From Fen-1273 sp035516035 (lineage in GTDB: Bacteria > Bacteroidota > Ignavibacteria > UBA10030 > UBA6906), in contig DATJAS010000031.1 of the NCBI GenBank assembly GCA_035516035.1, positions 1-55,022 of the forward strand: DNA of 55,022 bases. The letters are read 5' to 3'. The position numbers and the translations under genes are program-made. Below are positions 1-7,768 of the stretch, piece by piece. A model generated the notes under the pieces. That model did no database searches. It worked only from the letters and a program-made list of their open reading frames with translations, and was not told where the DNA came from. The stretch's first letter is position 1. The number at the start of each line of letters is the position of its first letter.

Positions 1-467
1 GTCTCGAGGCTGGTGGCCTCTTCGATCGCGCGCTGCGTCTCGGAGAGCTTCTTCTCCGCGTCGAGCTTGCGATCGGCGAGCACCAGCTTGTAGCGCTCGA
101 GGCCCGTGCGGATGATGTTGGCCGCAGAGCCCCGCTGCGCATCACAGGCCTTGATGGCCTCGTCGATCTTGCCCGCCATGAGCTGGTTCTGGACGGTCTT
201 CAGGAACGAGGTGATCGACGACTTGCCGTTCGCCTTGCGGAGCGAAAAGAGCCTCTCGAAGACGAGCGTCAGGTCCATGAGCGTCAGCGTGATCAGGATC
301 GGCACGACGATGCCTCCCGTGTACACGGTGCCGAGCAGGTTGTTCGACAGCGTGCGGGTTTCGCCGTTCCGGAAGTTGGCCGGATTGCCAAGGACGAACC
401 AGTAGATGCAAATCGCGACCACGGCGGTGATCACGACAACCGACGAGAGGAAGACGGACTGCTTCAT
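1..467 (-). CDS. MotA/TolQ/ExbB-type proton channel protein, 3' end cut by window
   Basis: Only the first 155 codons lie in the window; the gene runs off the left edge. Start is ATG at 467, preceded by AAAGGAG at good spacing. Residues about 4-27 form one membrane segment and about 45-70 a second, longer one (LLGTVYTGGIVVPILITL), followed by a charged helical stretch with FERLFSLRKANGKSS. This topology, with a big cytoplasmic loop after the second segment, fits the ExbB/TolQ family of the FCB group, which with ExbD/TolR uses the proton gradient to energise outer-membrane transport. The STAS gene ends 30 bp upstream on the same strand, so the two may be cotranscribed. Family assignment rests on the N-terminal part only; the channel-forming third helix is not visible. 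Confidence 0.8.
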   Translation of the reverse strand, partial: MKQSVFLSSVVVITAVVAICIYWFVLGNPANFRNGETRTLSNNLLGTVYTGGIVVPILITLTLMDLTLVFERLFSLRKANGKSSITSFLKTVQNQLMAGKIDEAIKACDAQRGSAANIIRTGLERYKLVLADRKLDAEKKLSETQRAIEEATSLE

Positions 468-497
468 CGAGAACTCCTTTGCTTGGTAATTGTGGGT

Positions 498-851
498 TTA
501 ATTTTCCTTGCCAAAACCTGCGACCGCATCCTCACGCGTTTCGCACGTATCGAACACCAGCGTCAGCTTCGTGATCACGAAGATATTGTTGATATTCTTG
601 TTGATACCGCACACCTTCACGTGCCCCTTGTTCTTCGAGAATGTCGTGTGAGCAGAGACCAGCACGCCGATCGCCGTACTGTTCAGGTAGGTTACTTTGC
701 TCAGGTCAATGATCAGTTTTTTCGTCCCTTGCTGTGCAAAGTCGGCCACCGCGTTGCGAAGCTCATCCGTTTCCTCCCCCCCCACCAGCGAGCCTTTCAC
801 CTCTATCACACCGATCTTCCCATCCTGGAGCGTTGACGTCTTGACTGCCAT
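498..851 (-). CDS. STAS-domain anti-sigma factor antagonist
   Basis: A 117-residue single-domain STAS protein of the SpoIIAA/RsbV type. The conserved loop LNSTAIGVLVSAH contains Ser58, the residue normally phosphorylated by a cognate anti-sigma kinase; unphosphorylated protein binds and removes the anti-sigma factor. Start ATG 851 follows CGGAGG. The usual partner kinase (RsbW/SpoIIAB) is not next to it. A SpoIIE-type phosphatase that could remove the phosphate is encoded far away at 53.0-54.1 kb, so a dispersed partner-switching pathway is possible but inferred. The C-terminal part (about 80-117) has the expected alternating beta/alpha pattern, including VFDTCETREDAVAGF typical of STAS ends. 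Confidence 0.92.
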   Translation of the reverse strand: MAVKTSTLQDGKIGVIEVKGSLVGGEETDELRNAVADFAQQGTKKLIIDLSKVTYLNSTAIGVLVSAHTTFSKNKGHVKVCGINKNINNIFVITKLTLVFDTCETREDAVAGFGKEN

Positions 852-1176
852 GGTACCTCCGAGTATCTGAACGGTTGAGTGCGTGGATGCGCCGGGGTGC
901 CGCCAACGTCTCAGGAATCGACCGTAAGTACCTCACAGCAGGGGAACTCCCCGGAGCGTCAAGGGTGTAGAGAACAGAGGCCGTGGATATCGCAGCAACG
1001 CCGGGGTATTGTGGTCGTCCAACCGACGCAGGAGGCGCCTGTCCCCCCGCCCGGCGGGACAAGCCCATCCGAGAAGGGCCTGCAACGTGTAAGCCGTTAT
1101 CCATAAATGTACTGAGAGGCACGGCAAATTGCAAGGGTCTTTCGCTGGAAAAGGCCGAAAATTGACCCCGAACAGG
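852..1176. other. Intergenic region, no gene seen
   Basis: This gap separates the STAS gene from the outer-membrane protein gene, both on the minus strand. It is GC-rich, and no open frame in it has a ribosome-binding site or a recognisable product. A GC hairpin lies at about 1041-1060 (GTCCC...GCC with GGCGGGAC) but no T-run follows on either strand, so I do not call a terminator. The STAS promoter should be here; I could not find a convincing TAnnTTTG element. Confidence 0.5.
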
Positions 1177-1893
1177 TCAGAACAGCACCCCGACGAACAC
1201 GCCGTTATTGACGGTCCGGTAGTCATACCGGCCTCCCCCCAGAGACCATGACTGGAACCGGAACCTGTACCCGAACGCCAGCCCGTCGAGTATCCCCACC
1301 CCCGGCAGAACCCCCACCGCCTCGGCGACCGCCGCCGGCGAGGACCCGGTCTCGAGGTTGTACCCGTCAAAGCTGTAGTGAATAATTGCGACCGCGCTCA
1401 CCCAGAAGTCGATCGACTCGCCGTTGATCCGGTACTTAAGCCCGGTACCCAGCCCCACGCTCCCCACGTTGAAATTGTCGTGCAGGGAGCCCGCAGATTC
1501 GGATTTCGTGAAATCGGCGTCGACCACGAGAGGCAGGACGAGGGCCCGCTCCCTGCTCCCCGCAATGACATAGTCGCCGGAAAACGACACGCCGAAATAG
1601 ATGGCCGAGCGGGATGCGGCATCCAGATCGTACGTGGTGTAGCCGAAGAGGAACTCGACGGGCCCCTGGCGGAAACCGATCAGGGGCATGACGCGCGTGT
1701 ATGTGACAGCGAGCGATTCCGGGGCTGTGTTAGTCCCCTTCGGCCGGAAGTCGCGGGCAAACATCCCCCCGCTGAAGAACCGGGCGTCAGATGGCACATA
1801 TGTCCGCGGCTGCTCCAGGTACTGGCCCCGGCCTGCCGCCGCGATCAACAGCACAAGAGCAGCAAGGATCCCCGCCGAACGGTATTCACGCAT
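1177..1893 (-). CDS. Hypothetical outer-membrane beta-barrel-like protein
   Basis: A 238-residue exported protein with no family I can name. An N-terminal signal peptide (REYRSAGILAALVLLIAAAGRG) is followed by alternating hydrophobic/polar strands such as VEFLFGYTTYDLD, AIYFGVSFSGDYV and SVGLGTGLKYRI, and the last residue is Phe, as in many outer-membrane barrels. Two ATGs are possible. The one at 1902 has its GGAGG touching it, too close to work; ATG 1893 has the same GGAGG at 9 nt, so I use 1893. It overlaps the end of the CNNM gene by 8 bp, suggesting translational coupling in an EVE-CNNM-barrel operon. Function unknown. Confidence 0.7.
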   Translation of the reverse strand: MREYRSAGILAALVLLIAAAGRGQYLEQPRTYVPSDARFFSGGMFARDFRPKGTNTAPESLAVTYTRVMPLIGFRQGPVEFLFGYTTYDLDAASRSAIYFGVSFSGDYVIAGSRERALVLPLVVDADFTKSESAGSLHDNFNVGSVGLGTGLKYRINGESIDFWVSAVAIIHYSFDGYNLETGSSPAAVAEAVGVLPGVGILDGLAFGYRFRFQSWSLGGGRYDYRTVNNGVFVGVLF

Positions 1894-3193
1894 GCTGTTC
1901 ATCCTCCACCGCTATTCGCTTCAGCCTGAGCGTTTTGACGCGCTTTCCCTCGACAGCCTCCACGGTGCCCGCCCAGCGGGCGATCGTCAACCGTGCCCCC
2001 TTTTCCGGAACGCGGCCGAGCAGGTGCGCCGCATACCCGCTCACCGTGACCACGTCGCCGGACACGGGCTCCACGTCGAACATCCTGGCAAATTCGTGCA
2101 GGGGCATGCCCCCGTCGACAAGGAACTCGTCCTCGCTCAGCTTCTGCACGGGGAGCTGTTCCACGTCAAATTCGTCCCTGATGTCGCCGACCAGCTCTTC
2201 CAGGACATTTTCCAGCGTGACAAGTCCGGCCGCCCCGCCGTACTCGTCGACCGCGATCGCCATCAGTATCCGCCGCCCCAGGAACATGTTGAGGATCTTC
2301 TCCAGGGGCGTCGTTTCCGGGACGAAGAGGATCTCCCTCTTGATCTCGAGCAGCCGCGAGCCGCTTCCGTGCGCGTCCCTGAACCGAAAGAGGTCCTTCA
2401 TGTGGACCATGCCGATAACGTTATCCAGGTCTCCTTCGCACAGGGGGTAGCGCGTGAACTGGCTTTCGATCGCCAGCGACACGTTCTCCTCGAGGGACTT
2501 CCCGGTCGACAGGAACACGACGCCCGTGCGGGGGACCATGATCTCCCGGACCGTCCGCTTGTGCATCTCGAGCGCGTTCAGGAGGATGTTCGTCCCCGTG
2601 CTGGAGAAGATCTTCCCCTTCCCCAGCAGGAGGCGGAGCTCCTCCTCCGAGTGGGCGATATCTCCCTCCCGCGCGGGCTGTATGCCCAGGAAGCGGAGGA
2701 ATGCGGTCGCCGAGACGTTGAGCAGCCAGATAAACGGGCGAAACACCAGGTAGAACCCGTGGAGCGGCGCGGCAAGCGCCAGGGCGATACGCTGCGGCCT
2801 CCGTATTGCCAGGTGTTTCGGCGCGAGCTCCCCGATGACGATCTGCACGAACGTGATGAGCGCGAAGGCAATGACAATCGCGACGGTCCCCACCACCGCC
2901 GTGTCGCTCAAGCCGATGACGGCCATCGGTGGCTCGATCAGCCCGGCGACAAGGGGCTCACCCAACCATCCGAGGGCGAGGCTCGTTACAGTGATCCCGA
3001 GCTGCGTCGAGGAGATGTAGCGGTCCAAGTGGTTGATCACGTGCTCCACGATCCGGGCGCGGGTCAGCCCGGATTTCAGGAGGGGTTCGATTTGCGTCGA
3101 GCGGACCTTCACGATCGCGAACTCGGCCGCGACGAAGAGCCCGTTCAGCAGGATGAGGCACCCGACTCCCGCTATTTCAAGTATTATGGACAT
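1886..3193 (-). CDS. CNNM/CorC-HlyC family membrane transporter
   Basis: This 435-residue protein has the full three-part architecture of the CNNM/CorC (HlyC) family: a DUF21 membrane domain at about 1-195 with several transmembrane helices, a CBS-domain pair at about 205-340 (REIMVPRTGVVFL opens CBS1, IAVDEYGGAAGLVTLENVLEELVGDI closes CBS2), and a C-terminal CorC_HlyC domain (DEFLVDGGMPLHEF). Members handle Mg2+ or Co2+ efflux, with nucleotide binding to the CBS pair controlling transport; the exact ion here is not known. It starts 15 bp after the EVE-domain gene and overlaps the barrel gene, so the three are probably one operon. Confidence 0.93.
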   Translation of the reverse strand: MSIILEIAGVGCLILLNGLFVAAEFAIVKVRSTQIEPLLKSGLTRARIVEHVINHLDRYISSTQLGITVTSLALGWLGEPLVAGLIEPPMAVIGLSDTAVVGTVAIVIAFALITFVQIVIGELAPKHLAIRRPQRIALALAAPLHGFYLVFRPFIWLLNVSATAFLRFLGIQPAREGDIAHSEEELRLLLGKGKIFSSTGTNILLNALEMHKRTVREIMVPRTGVVFLSTGKSLEENVSLAIESQFTRYPLCEGDLDNVIGMVHMKDLFRFRDAHGSGSRLLEIKREILFVPETTPLEKILNMFLGRRILMAIAVDEYGGAAGLVTLENVLEELVGDIRDEFDVEQLPVQKLSEDEFLVDGGMPLHEFARMFDVEPVSGDVVTVSGYAAHLLGRVPEKGARLTIARWAGTVEAVEGKRVKTLRLKRIAVEDEQHA

Positions 3194-3208
3194 CGGCAGG
3201 TCAGCTCG

Positions 3209-3613
3209 TTACTCAGCCATGGAGAGAAGTTTCTTCCACAGGGGGACGGCCACTGGCATTATGGAGAGGCGGGAATTGCGCACCAGGTCGAGCGTGGCAA
3301 GGTCTTTCCGCCCCCTGATTGCTTCGAGGGGAACGGGGTGCGGGAGGCGCCCCGCGGGAGCGACGTCAAAGACCACGAAGCGGGGATCCCCGGCTTTCGG
3401 GTCCGGGTAAGGATCGGAGACGATTTCCGCCCGGCCGACGATCGACTTCTCCCCGCCCGTATGATAGATCAGCGCCCCATCCCCCTTCCGCATCGCGCGT
3501 ATGTGCATAAGGGCCGTGTTATTGGTAACACCGTCCCAGACCGCACGTTTCCGACCCTCGAGGTCGCCGTACGAAAAGTCTGTAGGTTCTGTTTTAAGGA
3601 GCCAGAATGACAT
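3209..3613 (-). CDS. EVE domain-containing protein
   Basis: A 134-residue protein consisting of one EVE domain, a PUA-like fold that binds modified bases in nucleic acids. Family signatures are FWLLKTEPTDFSYGDL at the N-terminus, VWDGVTNNTALMHIRAMRKGDGALIYHTG in the middle and IVGRAEIVSDPYPDP after it. Homologues normally begin a few residues before W-LLK-EP, which supports ATG 3613 over the in-frame TTG at 3625. No strong Shine-Dalgarno precedes it. It is first in the minus-strand run with the CNNM transporter and is divergent from the SCO gene. A precise role cannot be given; the family includes proteins tied to modified-DNA recognition. Confidence 0.85.
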   Translation of the reverse strand: MSFWLLKTEPTDFSYGDLEGRKRAVWDGVTNNTALMHIRAMRKGDGALIYHTGGEKSIVGRAEIVSDPYPDPKAGDPRFVVFDVAPAGRLPHPVPLEAIRGRKDLATLDLVRNSRLSIMPVAVPLWKKLLSMAE

Positions 3614-3771
3614 GATTGTATGCAAGAAACAGGCGCAATGACCGATATTCTCTCAATAATGTACTGGAAGACCGGGGGGAAATCAAGGAGACCGGGTGCT
3701 GTTGATTTGTTGGACCAGTATTGCGAATTTTGCGTTTAACTCTGTCAAAACACCAAATTCAGGAAACTCCC

Positions 3772-4644
3772 ATGGCAAACAGGGTGATGCTGGCCTGCCT
3801 GCTCCTCCTCTGTACCGCCGGCTGCTCCCGAAACAAGCAAACGGACCTGGTGACGTTCCCCCTCCGGGGGGAAATCGTCCGGCTTGACTCAGCAAATGGG
3901 ATCGTGACGGTTGCGCACCAGGCGATTCCGAACTACATGAACGCAATGACGATGCCTTTCAGCGTTCACGACCGGGGCCTGATAAGGGGATTGAACGCGG
4001 GGGACAGCATTTCGGCGACACTGGCGGTATCCCGCACGGAGAGCTGGCTGGAACAGATCGCCGTGGTCGGCAGGGGGGAGACACCCCCTCCTACGCTCAC
4101 CGCCGATGAGATCATCACCGCCCACGTCTTCAGGACGGGAGAGGCATTCCCGGGGGAGCGCCTTCTGAACCAGGACGGAAAAGATGTCAGCACCGAATCC
4201 TACCGGGGGAAAGTGCTGGCGCTGACATTCGTGTACACGCGATGCCCCCTGCCGGATTTCTGCATCAGGATGAGCACACAGTTCGCCAGCGTCCAGAGAT
4301 CGCTCGGGCAAGACCCCGCGCTCGCAGGCAAATGGCACCTCTTCTCCGTCAGCTTCGATCCGAAATTCGACAGGCCCGGAGTTCTGAAGCGCTATGCGGC
4401 AGAGTACGGCGCGGATCTCTCGACGTGGGATTTCCTTACGGACCCGGACACGTCAGGTCCGGCGATACGGCGGCTCGCGGACGGGCTGGGGCTCGAATAC
4501 TCGCCCGACGAAGGGCTGATCGATCACAACCTCCGCACGGTCGTGATCGACCAGGAGGGGAACCTCCGGAAGGTCATCAACGGGAACCAGTGGAAACCGG
4601 AGGAGCTGACAGCTGAAATCCGGAACCTGGCATCGGGGAGCTGA
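3772..4644 (+). CDS. SCO-family copper lipoprotein with N-terminal CusF-like domain
   Basis: A 290-residue lipoprotein (lipobox TAGC, Cys18). Residues about 28-100 form a CusF-like copper-binding domain with the Met cluster YMNAMTMPF. Residues about 115-290 are a thioredoxin-fold SCO1/SenC domain. The metal-binding pair is Cys158 and Cys164 in TRCPLPDFC, a longer spacing than the classical CxxxC but seen in a recognised SCO subgroup; His252 (DHNLRTVVID) is the third ligand. SCO proteins deliver copper to the CuA site of cytochrome oxidase or reduce its cysteines, outside the cytoplasm. ATG 3772 fits the signal peptide, with AGGA upstream; the upstream in-frame TTG at 3721 is rejected. The 3' end carries a 35-bp tandem duplication that changes the last residues. 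Confidence 0.9.
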   Translation: MANRVMLACLLLLCTAGCSRNKQTDLVTFPLRGEIVRLDSANGIVTVAHQAIPNYMNAMTMPFSVHDRGLIRGLNAGDSISATLAVSRTESWLEQIAVVGRGETPPPTLTADEIITAHVFRTGEAFPGERLLNQDGKDVSTESYRGKVLALTFVYTRCPLPDFCIRMSTQFASVQRSLGQDPALAGKWHLFSVSFDPKFDRPGVLKRYAAEYGADLSTWDFLTDPDTSGPAIRRLADGLGLEYSPDEGLIDHNLRTVVIDQEGNLRKVINGNQWKPEELTAEIRNLASGS

Positions 4645-4672
4645 CGGCTGAAATCCGGGACCAGGCCTCCGA
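4603..4672 (+). repeat. Imperfect 35-bp tandem duplication at the end of the SCO gene
   Basis: Copies 4603-4637 and 4638-4672 match at 29 of 35 positions (both begin GAGCTGAC and contain GCTGAAATCCGG). Because 35 is not a multiple of 3, the present frame stops inside the second copy after ...EIRNLASGS. If only the second copy were present, the frame would end ...ELTAEIRDQASDG followed by TGA. Other coding sequence is not affected. Confidence 0.85.
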
Positions 4673-4731
4673 CGGCTGATGCGGATTATCTGCCCCCGGC
4701 ACGAGCCGAAGTGGCGACTGTACCTCCCGGT

Positions 4732-5856
4732 TCAGTACGCCGGGGGCTCAACGGGGAGCGAGATCGTGCGCCCGGCCTCGGCTGAACGCCGCGCGGCATC
4801 GAGTATCTCGCTCACGACGATGTTGTTCTCCAGCGATGAAGTGCCCGACGGCCGGAGGCGTCCGCGGACGACCGCGATGAGGTACGAGATCGTGTCGCCG
4901 TTCGGCGGATCCACGGGTGGCGCGGTGGCCTCATACTCCGGCCCGTCGCCCGTTCGGAGCTTCAGGCGATCCCTCCCGACCGTCACCGCCGAACCGCTGA
5001 CGCCATAGACCTCAAGATCTTTCCTTCCCGCAGGCCAGTTCCATGACGCCTGTATGATCCCCTGCGCCCTCGGATACGTGACGACGATCGTCGCCTCGTC
5101 GTCCACGCGCGGATAGATATCAGGCTTGATCCGCTGCGTCACGGCAGTCACCGTGAGAGGCCGTGCGTTCTCCATGAGGTAGGTAAACAGATTTGCCCCG
5201 TAGCATCCGAAATCCATCAACGCCCCGCCCCCGTTCAGCACCGGGTCTGTCAGCCACGAAAGAAATTCCGGCCCCACGCCGATCTCCTTCGGTCCCTGGT
5301 GGCCGTCATGAGCGACCATCTTCCGGATGTCCCCCAGTTTCCCGGCGCGGGCCAGAGTGTGGAGCTCCCCGGTATTCGGGTACCAGGTGGTTTCGTAGTT
5401 GACGAGCACGTTGATCTTCCCCTCTCTCGCCGCCCGGGCAATTGCGAGCGCGTGCTCCAGGTTCACGGCGAGCGGCTTCTCCATCATCACCGAGACGCCG
5501 CGCTTCGCGCAGGTCTCCACGATCGTCCTGTGGTCAAACGTGCTGGAGAAAGCCGCGACAGCTTCGGGATGCGTGGCGTCGATCGCTTCCCCGAGCGACT
5601 TGAACCAGCCGACGTGATCGAGATGGTGACGGCGGCGGACGCTGCCGGCGAGCGCAGTGTCCGCCTCGGCGATGGCCACGATCCGGATTTCCGCCCGCTT
5701 CTCGGCGGCGTCGAGGAAACCCTCGATGTGGCCGTGGACAAGGCCCGCGATGCAGACGCGGAGTGGCGGTTCCGCGGCCTGGGCGCGCGCGTGAGCAGGC
5801 ATAAGGAAGAAAGAGGCGGCTATCGCCGCTGAGAGCGAGACGTTCACGCCGATCAT
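4732..5856 (-). CDS. Exported Gfo/Idh/MocA-family oxidoreductase
   Basis: This 374-residue protein combines a cleavable signal peptide (about 1-27, ending PAHARAQA) with a Gfo/Idh/MocA fold. The N-terminal Rossmann part starts RVCIAGLVHGHIEGFL, a degenerate nucleotide-binding loop, and the catalytic motif EKPLA has Lys127. The C-terminal half (GGGALMDFGCYGANLFTYL) is the substrate-binding alpha/beta domain. Family members are NAD(P)-dependent sugar or sugar-derivative dehydrogenases. Export is unusual for a nucleotide-dependent enzyme, and I see no twin-arginine motif; a tightly bound cofactor, as in glucose-fructose oxidoreductase, would be needed. A promoter-like TATATTTG sits just upstream and GAGGA precedes ATG 5856. 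Confidence 0.9.
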   Translation of the reverse strand: MIGVNVSLSAAIAASFFLMPAHARAQAAEPPLRVCIAGLVHGHIEGFLDAAEKRAEIRIVAIAEADTALAGSVRRRHHLDHVGWFKSLGEAIDATHPEAVAAFSSTFDHRTIVETCAKRGVSVMMEKPLAVNLEHALAIARAAREGKINVLVNYETTWYPNTGELHTLARAGKLGDIRKMVAHDGHQGPKEIGVGPEFLSWLTDPVLNGGGALMDFGCYGANLFTYLMENARPLTVTAVTQRIKPDIYPRVDDEATIVVTYPRAQGIIQASWNWPAGRKDLEVYGVSGSAVTVGRDRLKLRTGDGPEYEATAPPVDPPNGDTISYLIAVVRGRLRPSGTSSLENNIVVSEILDAARRSAEAGRTISLPVEPPAY

Positions 5857-5878
5857 GGGATCCTCTGGATGGTCGGCT

Positions 5879-5913
5879 CAAATATAGAGAATTCTCTCCT
5901 CTGGCGACACAAA
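5879..5913 (-). promoter_or_regulatory. Bacteroidota-type promoter of the Gfo/Idh/MocA gene
   Basis: On the minus strand a perfect -7 element TATATTTG lies at 5886-5879 and a TTTG at 5913-5910. The 23-nt spacing is longer than the usual 19-20, which lowers confidence. A start site near 5872 would give a leader of about 16 nt before ATG 5856. Confidence 0.45.
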
Positions 5914-5948
5914 CAAAGCGCCCCGGGGAAACGATATTCCCCGGGGCG
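5914..5948 (-). terminator. Rho-independent terminator downstream of the T9SS cargo gene
   Basis: A perfect 12-bp stem (5919-5930 with 5937-5948, arms CGCCCCGGGGAA/TTCCCCGGGGCG) and a 6-nt loop. Reading the minus strand, the stem is followed by a T-rich stretch (CTTTGTTTG). It lies about 140 bp past the stop of the 6087-7373 gene, beyond a dispersed repeat, and just before the next promoter. Confidence 0.65.
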
Positions 5949-5963
5949 GGATGCCTGGAGCCG

Positions 5964-6075
5964 GTCATTGCGAGCGCTCCTGGCGAAGCAATCCCGCGTG
6001 AGATTGCCACGCCAGAGAGGGCGTGGTCCAAAGAGCGGACTTCGTCGCGGAAAACGCTCCTAGACTCGCAATGAC
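5964..6075. repeat. Dispersed palindromic repeat, copy A (full length)
   Basis: A 112-bp element bounded by perfect 11-bp inverted ends, GTCATTGCGAG (5964-5974) and CTCGCAATGAC (6065-6075). The interior shares GATTGCCACGCC...GGCGTGGTCCAAAGA with copy B. It lies between genes and contains no gene of its own. See also 7660, 10246, 11962 and 20979. Confidence 0.85.
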
Positions 6076-6086
6076 GGATGACGACC

Positions 6087-7373
6087 CTATTTTGTGAGCG
6101 CGATCTTGCGCATCTGCACCTCCGCGCCTCCCTGGAGGCGGGCGAAATAGATGCCGGATGCAAGGCGGCTACCGTCCAGGCGCGCGGTGTAGTACTTGCC
6201 CGGCTCGGTCTGGCCGTTGAATATCTGCGCCACTTCCTGGCCGAGCGCGTTGTACACCGTCAGCGTGGTCATCCCCGCCTTCGCGACCGTGAAGCGGAAT
6301 TCGGTCGAGGGGTTGAAGGGATTCGGGTAGTTCTGGCTCAGCGTGAAGACTGCGGGCACGACCGGCGCGACCGCGTCCGTCGTCGTGGCCAAGACGGCGT
6401 CGCTGTAATGCACGGAATTGTCGAGGTCCACCTGGCGGAGCCGGTAGTATGAAGCACCGGCGGGAGCGCTCTTATCCGTGTACTGGTACGTAAATGCCGA
6501 AGTGGTCGTGCCGTGACCGGGAATCAGGGCTGACACCGTCACAAATCCCGTCCCCTTCTGCGCCGACCGCTCGACAAAAAATCCGTAGTTGTTTTTCTCG
6601 CTCGCTGTTTTCCAGTTGAGCGTCACCGATGAACCCGAGGACGCGCTGGCGGAGAGTGACGCCAGCTGAATGGGGAGCGGCTGGTTGTTCACGACGAAAT
6701 TGTCAATGTACAGCATCCTGTCCTGGGTCGAGGAGAAATACGGGTAGAGCTCGGTCGCCGCGCCGACGTCGGCATTGGCGACTCCAGGCATTGTCTCATC
6801 GCACACCATGGCAATCGTGCTGCCATCAGGATTTGCGCTCCAGACCTGGTACTCGAGATCAAACGTACCGGGCGCCGTGACAGTGACCGTGAAAATGACC
6901 TGGTACCACGAATTTGGGTGGAGCTGATCGCTGAGGTAGTCCACGTCCGAATCCGCTTCACTGCTTGAGAAACAACCTCCGCCGGCGTGAGTGGCCATTC
7001 CCAATCCCTTCGCTGAACATCCCCAGCCGAAATTATCGCTGGAGCTGGTCGTCGAGAACCCGAGACCGCCGAACCCGTCATTGTCGAGATTATAGAAATA
7101 TGCGCTCACGTTGTACACCGTCCCGACATCGCCGATGGCAATTGGCGTGTTATACGTGTACAGATCGGATACGTTCAACGGTATCAGCACCGCCCCGGTA
7201 TTGTTTATTCCGCCCGTGTCGTTGACAGTGTAGTTATTGTGGATCGAGGTAAAGAGTGACAGGTCGGTCGCAGTGTTGAAATTGACCGAGATCTGTGCAA
7301 AGGCGGGTGCCGCGACGGTCAGCGCTGCAGCCAGGACGACAGCGAGCACTTTCCCGGGAACAATTCGTTTCAT
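6087..7373 (-). CDS. Secreted protein with T9SS type A sorting domain
   Basis: A 428-residue secreted protein. Signal peptide about 1-26 (ending AAPAFA). Residues about 27-230 form a beta-rich domain of unknown function (NFNTATDLSLFTSI...); about 235-335 is a fibronectin-like linker (SVTLNWKTASEKNNYGFFVERS); about 340-428 is the C-terminal sorting domain, with NYPNPFNPSTEF, YNALGQEVAQI, LASGIYFARL and a basic end RKIALTK. That domain directs export by the type IX system and is removed or linked to the cell surface. ATG 7373 has a strong AGGAGGA. No catalytic motif is visible, so the passenger may bind rather than degrade. It shows the organism has T9SS; a PorV-like protein is at 35-36 kb. Confidence 0.9.
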   Translation of the reverse strand: MKRIVPGKVLAVVLAAALTVAAPAFAQISVNFNTATDLSLFTSIHNNYTVNDTGGINNTGAVLIPLNVSDLYTYNTPIAIGDVGTVYNVSAYFYNLDNDGFGGLGFSTTSSSDNFGWGCSAKGLGMATHAGGGCFSSSEADSDVDYLSDQLHPNSWYQVIFTVTVTAPGTFDLEYQVWSANPDGSTIAMVCDETMPGVANADVGAATELYPYFSSTQDRMLYIDNFVVNNQPLPIQLASLSASASSGSSVTLNWKTASEKNNYGFFVERSAQKGTGFVTVSALIPGHGTTTSAFTYQYTDKSAPAGASYYRLRQVDLDNSVHYSDAVLATTTDAVAPVVPAVFTLSQNYPNPFNPSTEFRFTVAKAGMTTLTVYNALGQEVAQIFNGQTEPGKYYTARLDGSRLASGIYFARLQGGAEVQMRKIALTK

Positions 7374-7768
7374 GGGATTCCTCCTGTTATGAATGAGATT
7401 TTGAACGATCTCTCAACGACAGGCGGAGTGACACCGGGATCTGCCGAGGCGAGGCATGACAGAGCTTCACATTCCATGCCATTGTACAGATCTCAGACGG
7501 TGACCAGATTATCACATTTTCGGGGGCGTGTTCCCGCTCAGAATGTTGAAGGGAGGCGAATATTGTGCTGGTGAATGAGAGAGATGGTGCCGGAAGCCGG
7601 CGGGAGTGTTACTTCTGAATGAACAGCCTGCTTCGGAGAGAGCGCTAGATATGCGGTGGGATTGCCACGCCAAAGAACGGCGTGGTCCAAAGAACGGACT
7701 TCGTGGCGTAGGCGCCTACGGCGCCACCGTTGGCCTGCGGCGCCCCTCGCAATGACGGGGGGAGACCG
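7374..7768. other. Intergenic region holding a partial dispersed repeat
   Basis: This gap lies between the 5' end of the T9SS cargo gene and the 3' end of the GH13 gene. The last 100 bp is repeat copy B. In the remainder I see only the cargo gene's ribosome-binding site and no gene or clear promoter element. Confidence 0.5.
7660..7756. repeat. Dispersed palindromic repeat, copy B (left end missing)
   Basis: The right terminus CTCGCAATGAC is at 7746-7756. The left terminus is absent and the element starts near GATTGCCACGCC. Positions 7705-7757 match 10261-10313 of copy C at 52 of 53 bases. Confidence 0.75.

Noticed and set aside
1041..1060. Possible terminator hairpin
   Set aside because: No T-run on either strand and three unpaired C residues in one arm.
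1688..3610. 640-residue plus-strand frame across the CNNM and EVE genes
   Set aside because: Antisense shadow of clear genes; rich in Arg/Pro/Asp/His with no family features.
7500..7520. Palindrome-like GTGACCAGATTATCAC
   Set aside because: Only four paired bases at each end and no 11-bp repetition; not the GTGAY operator.
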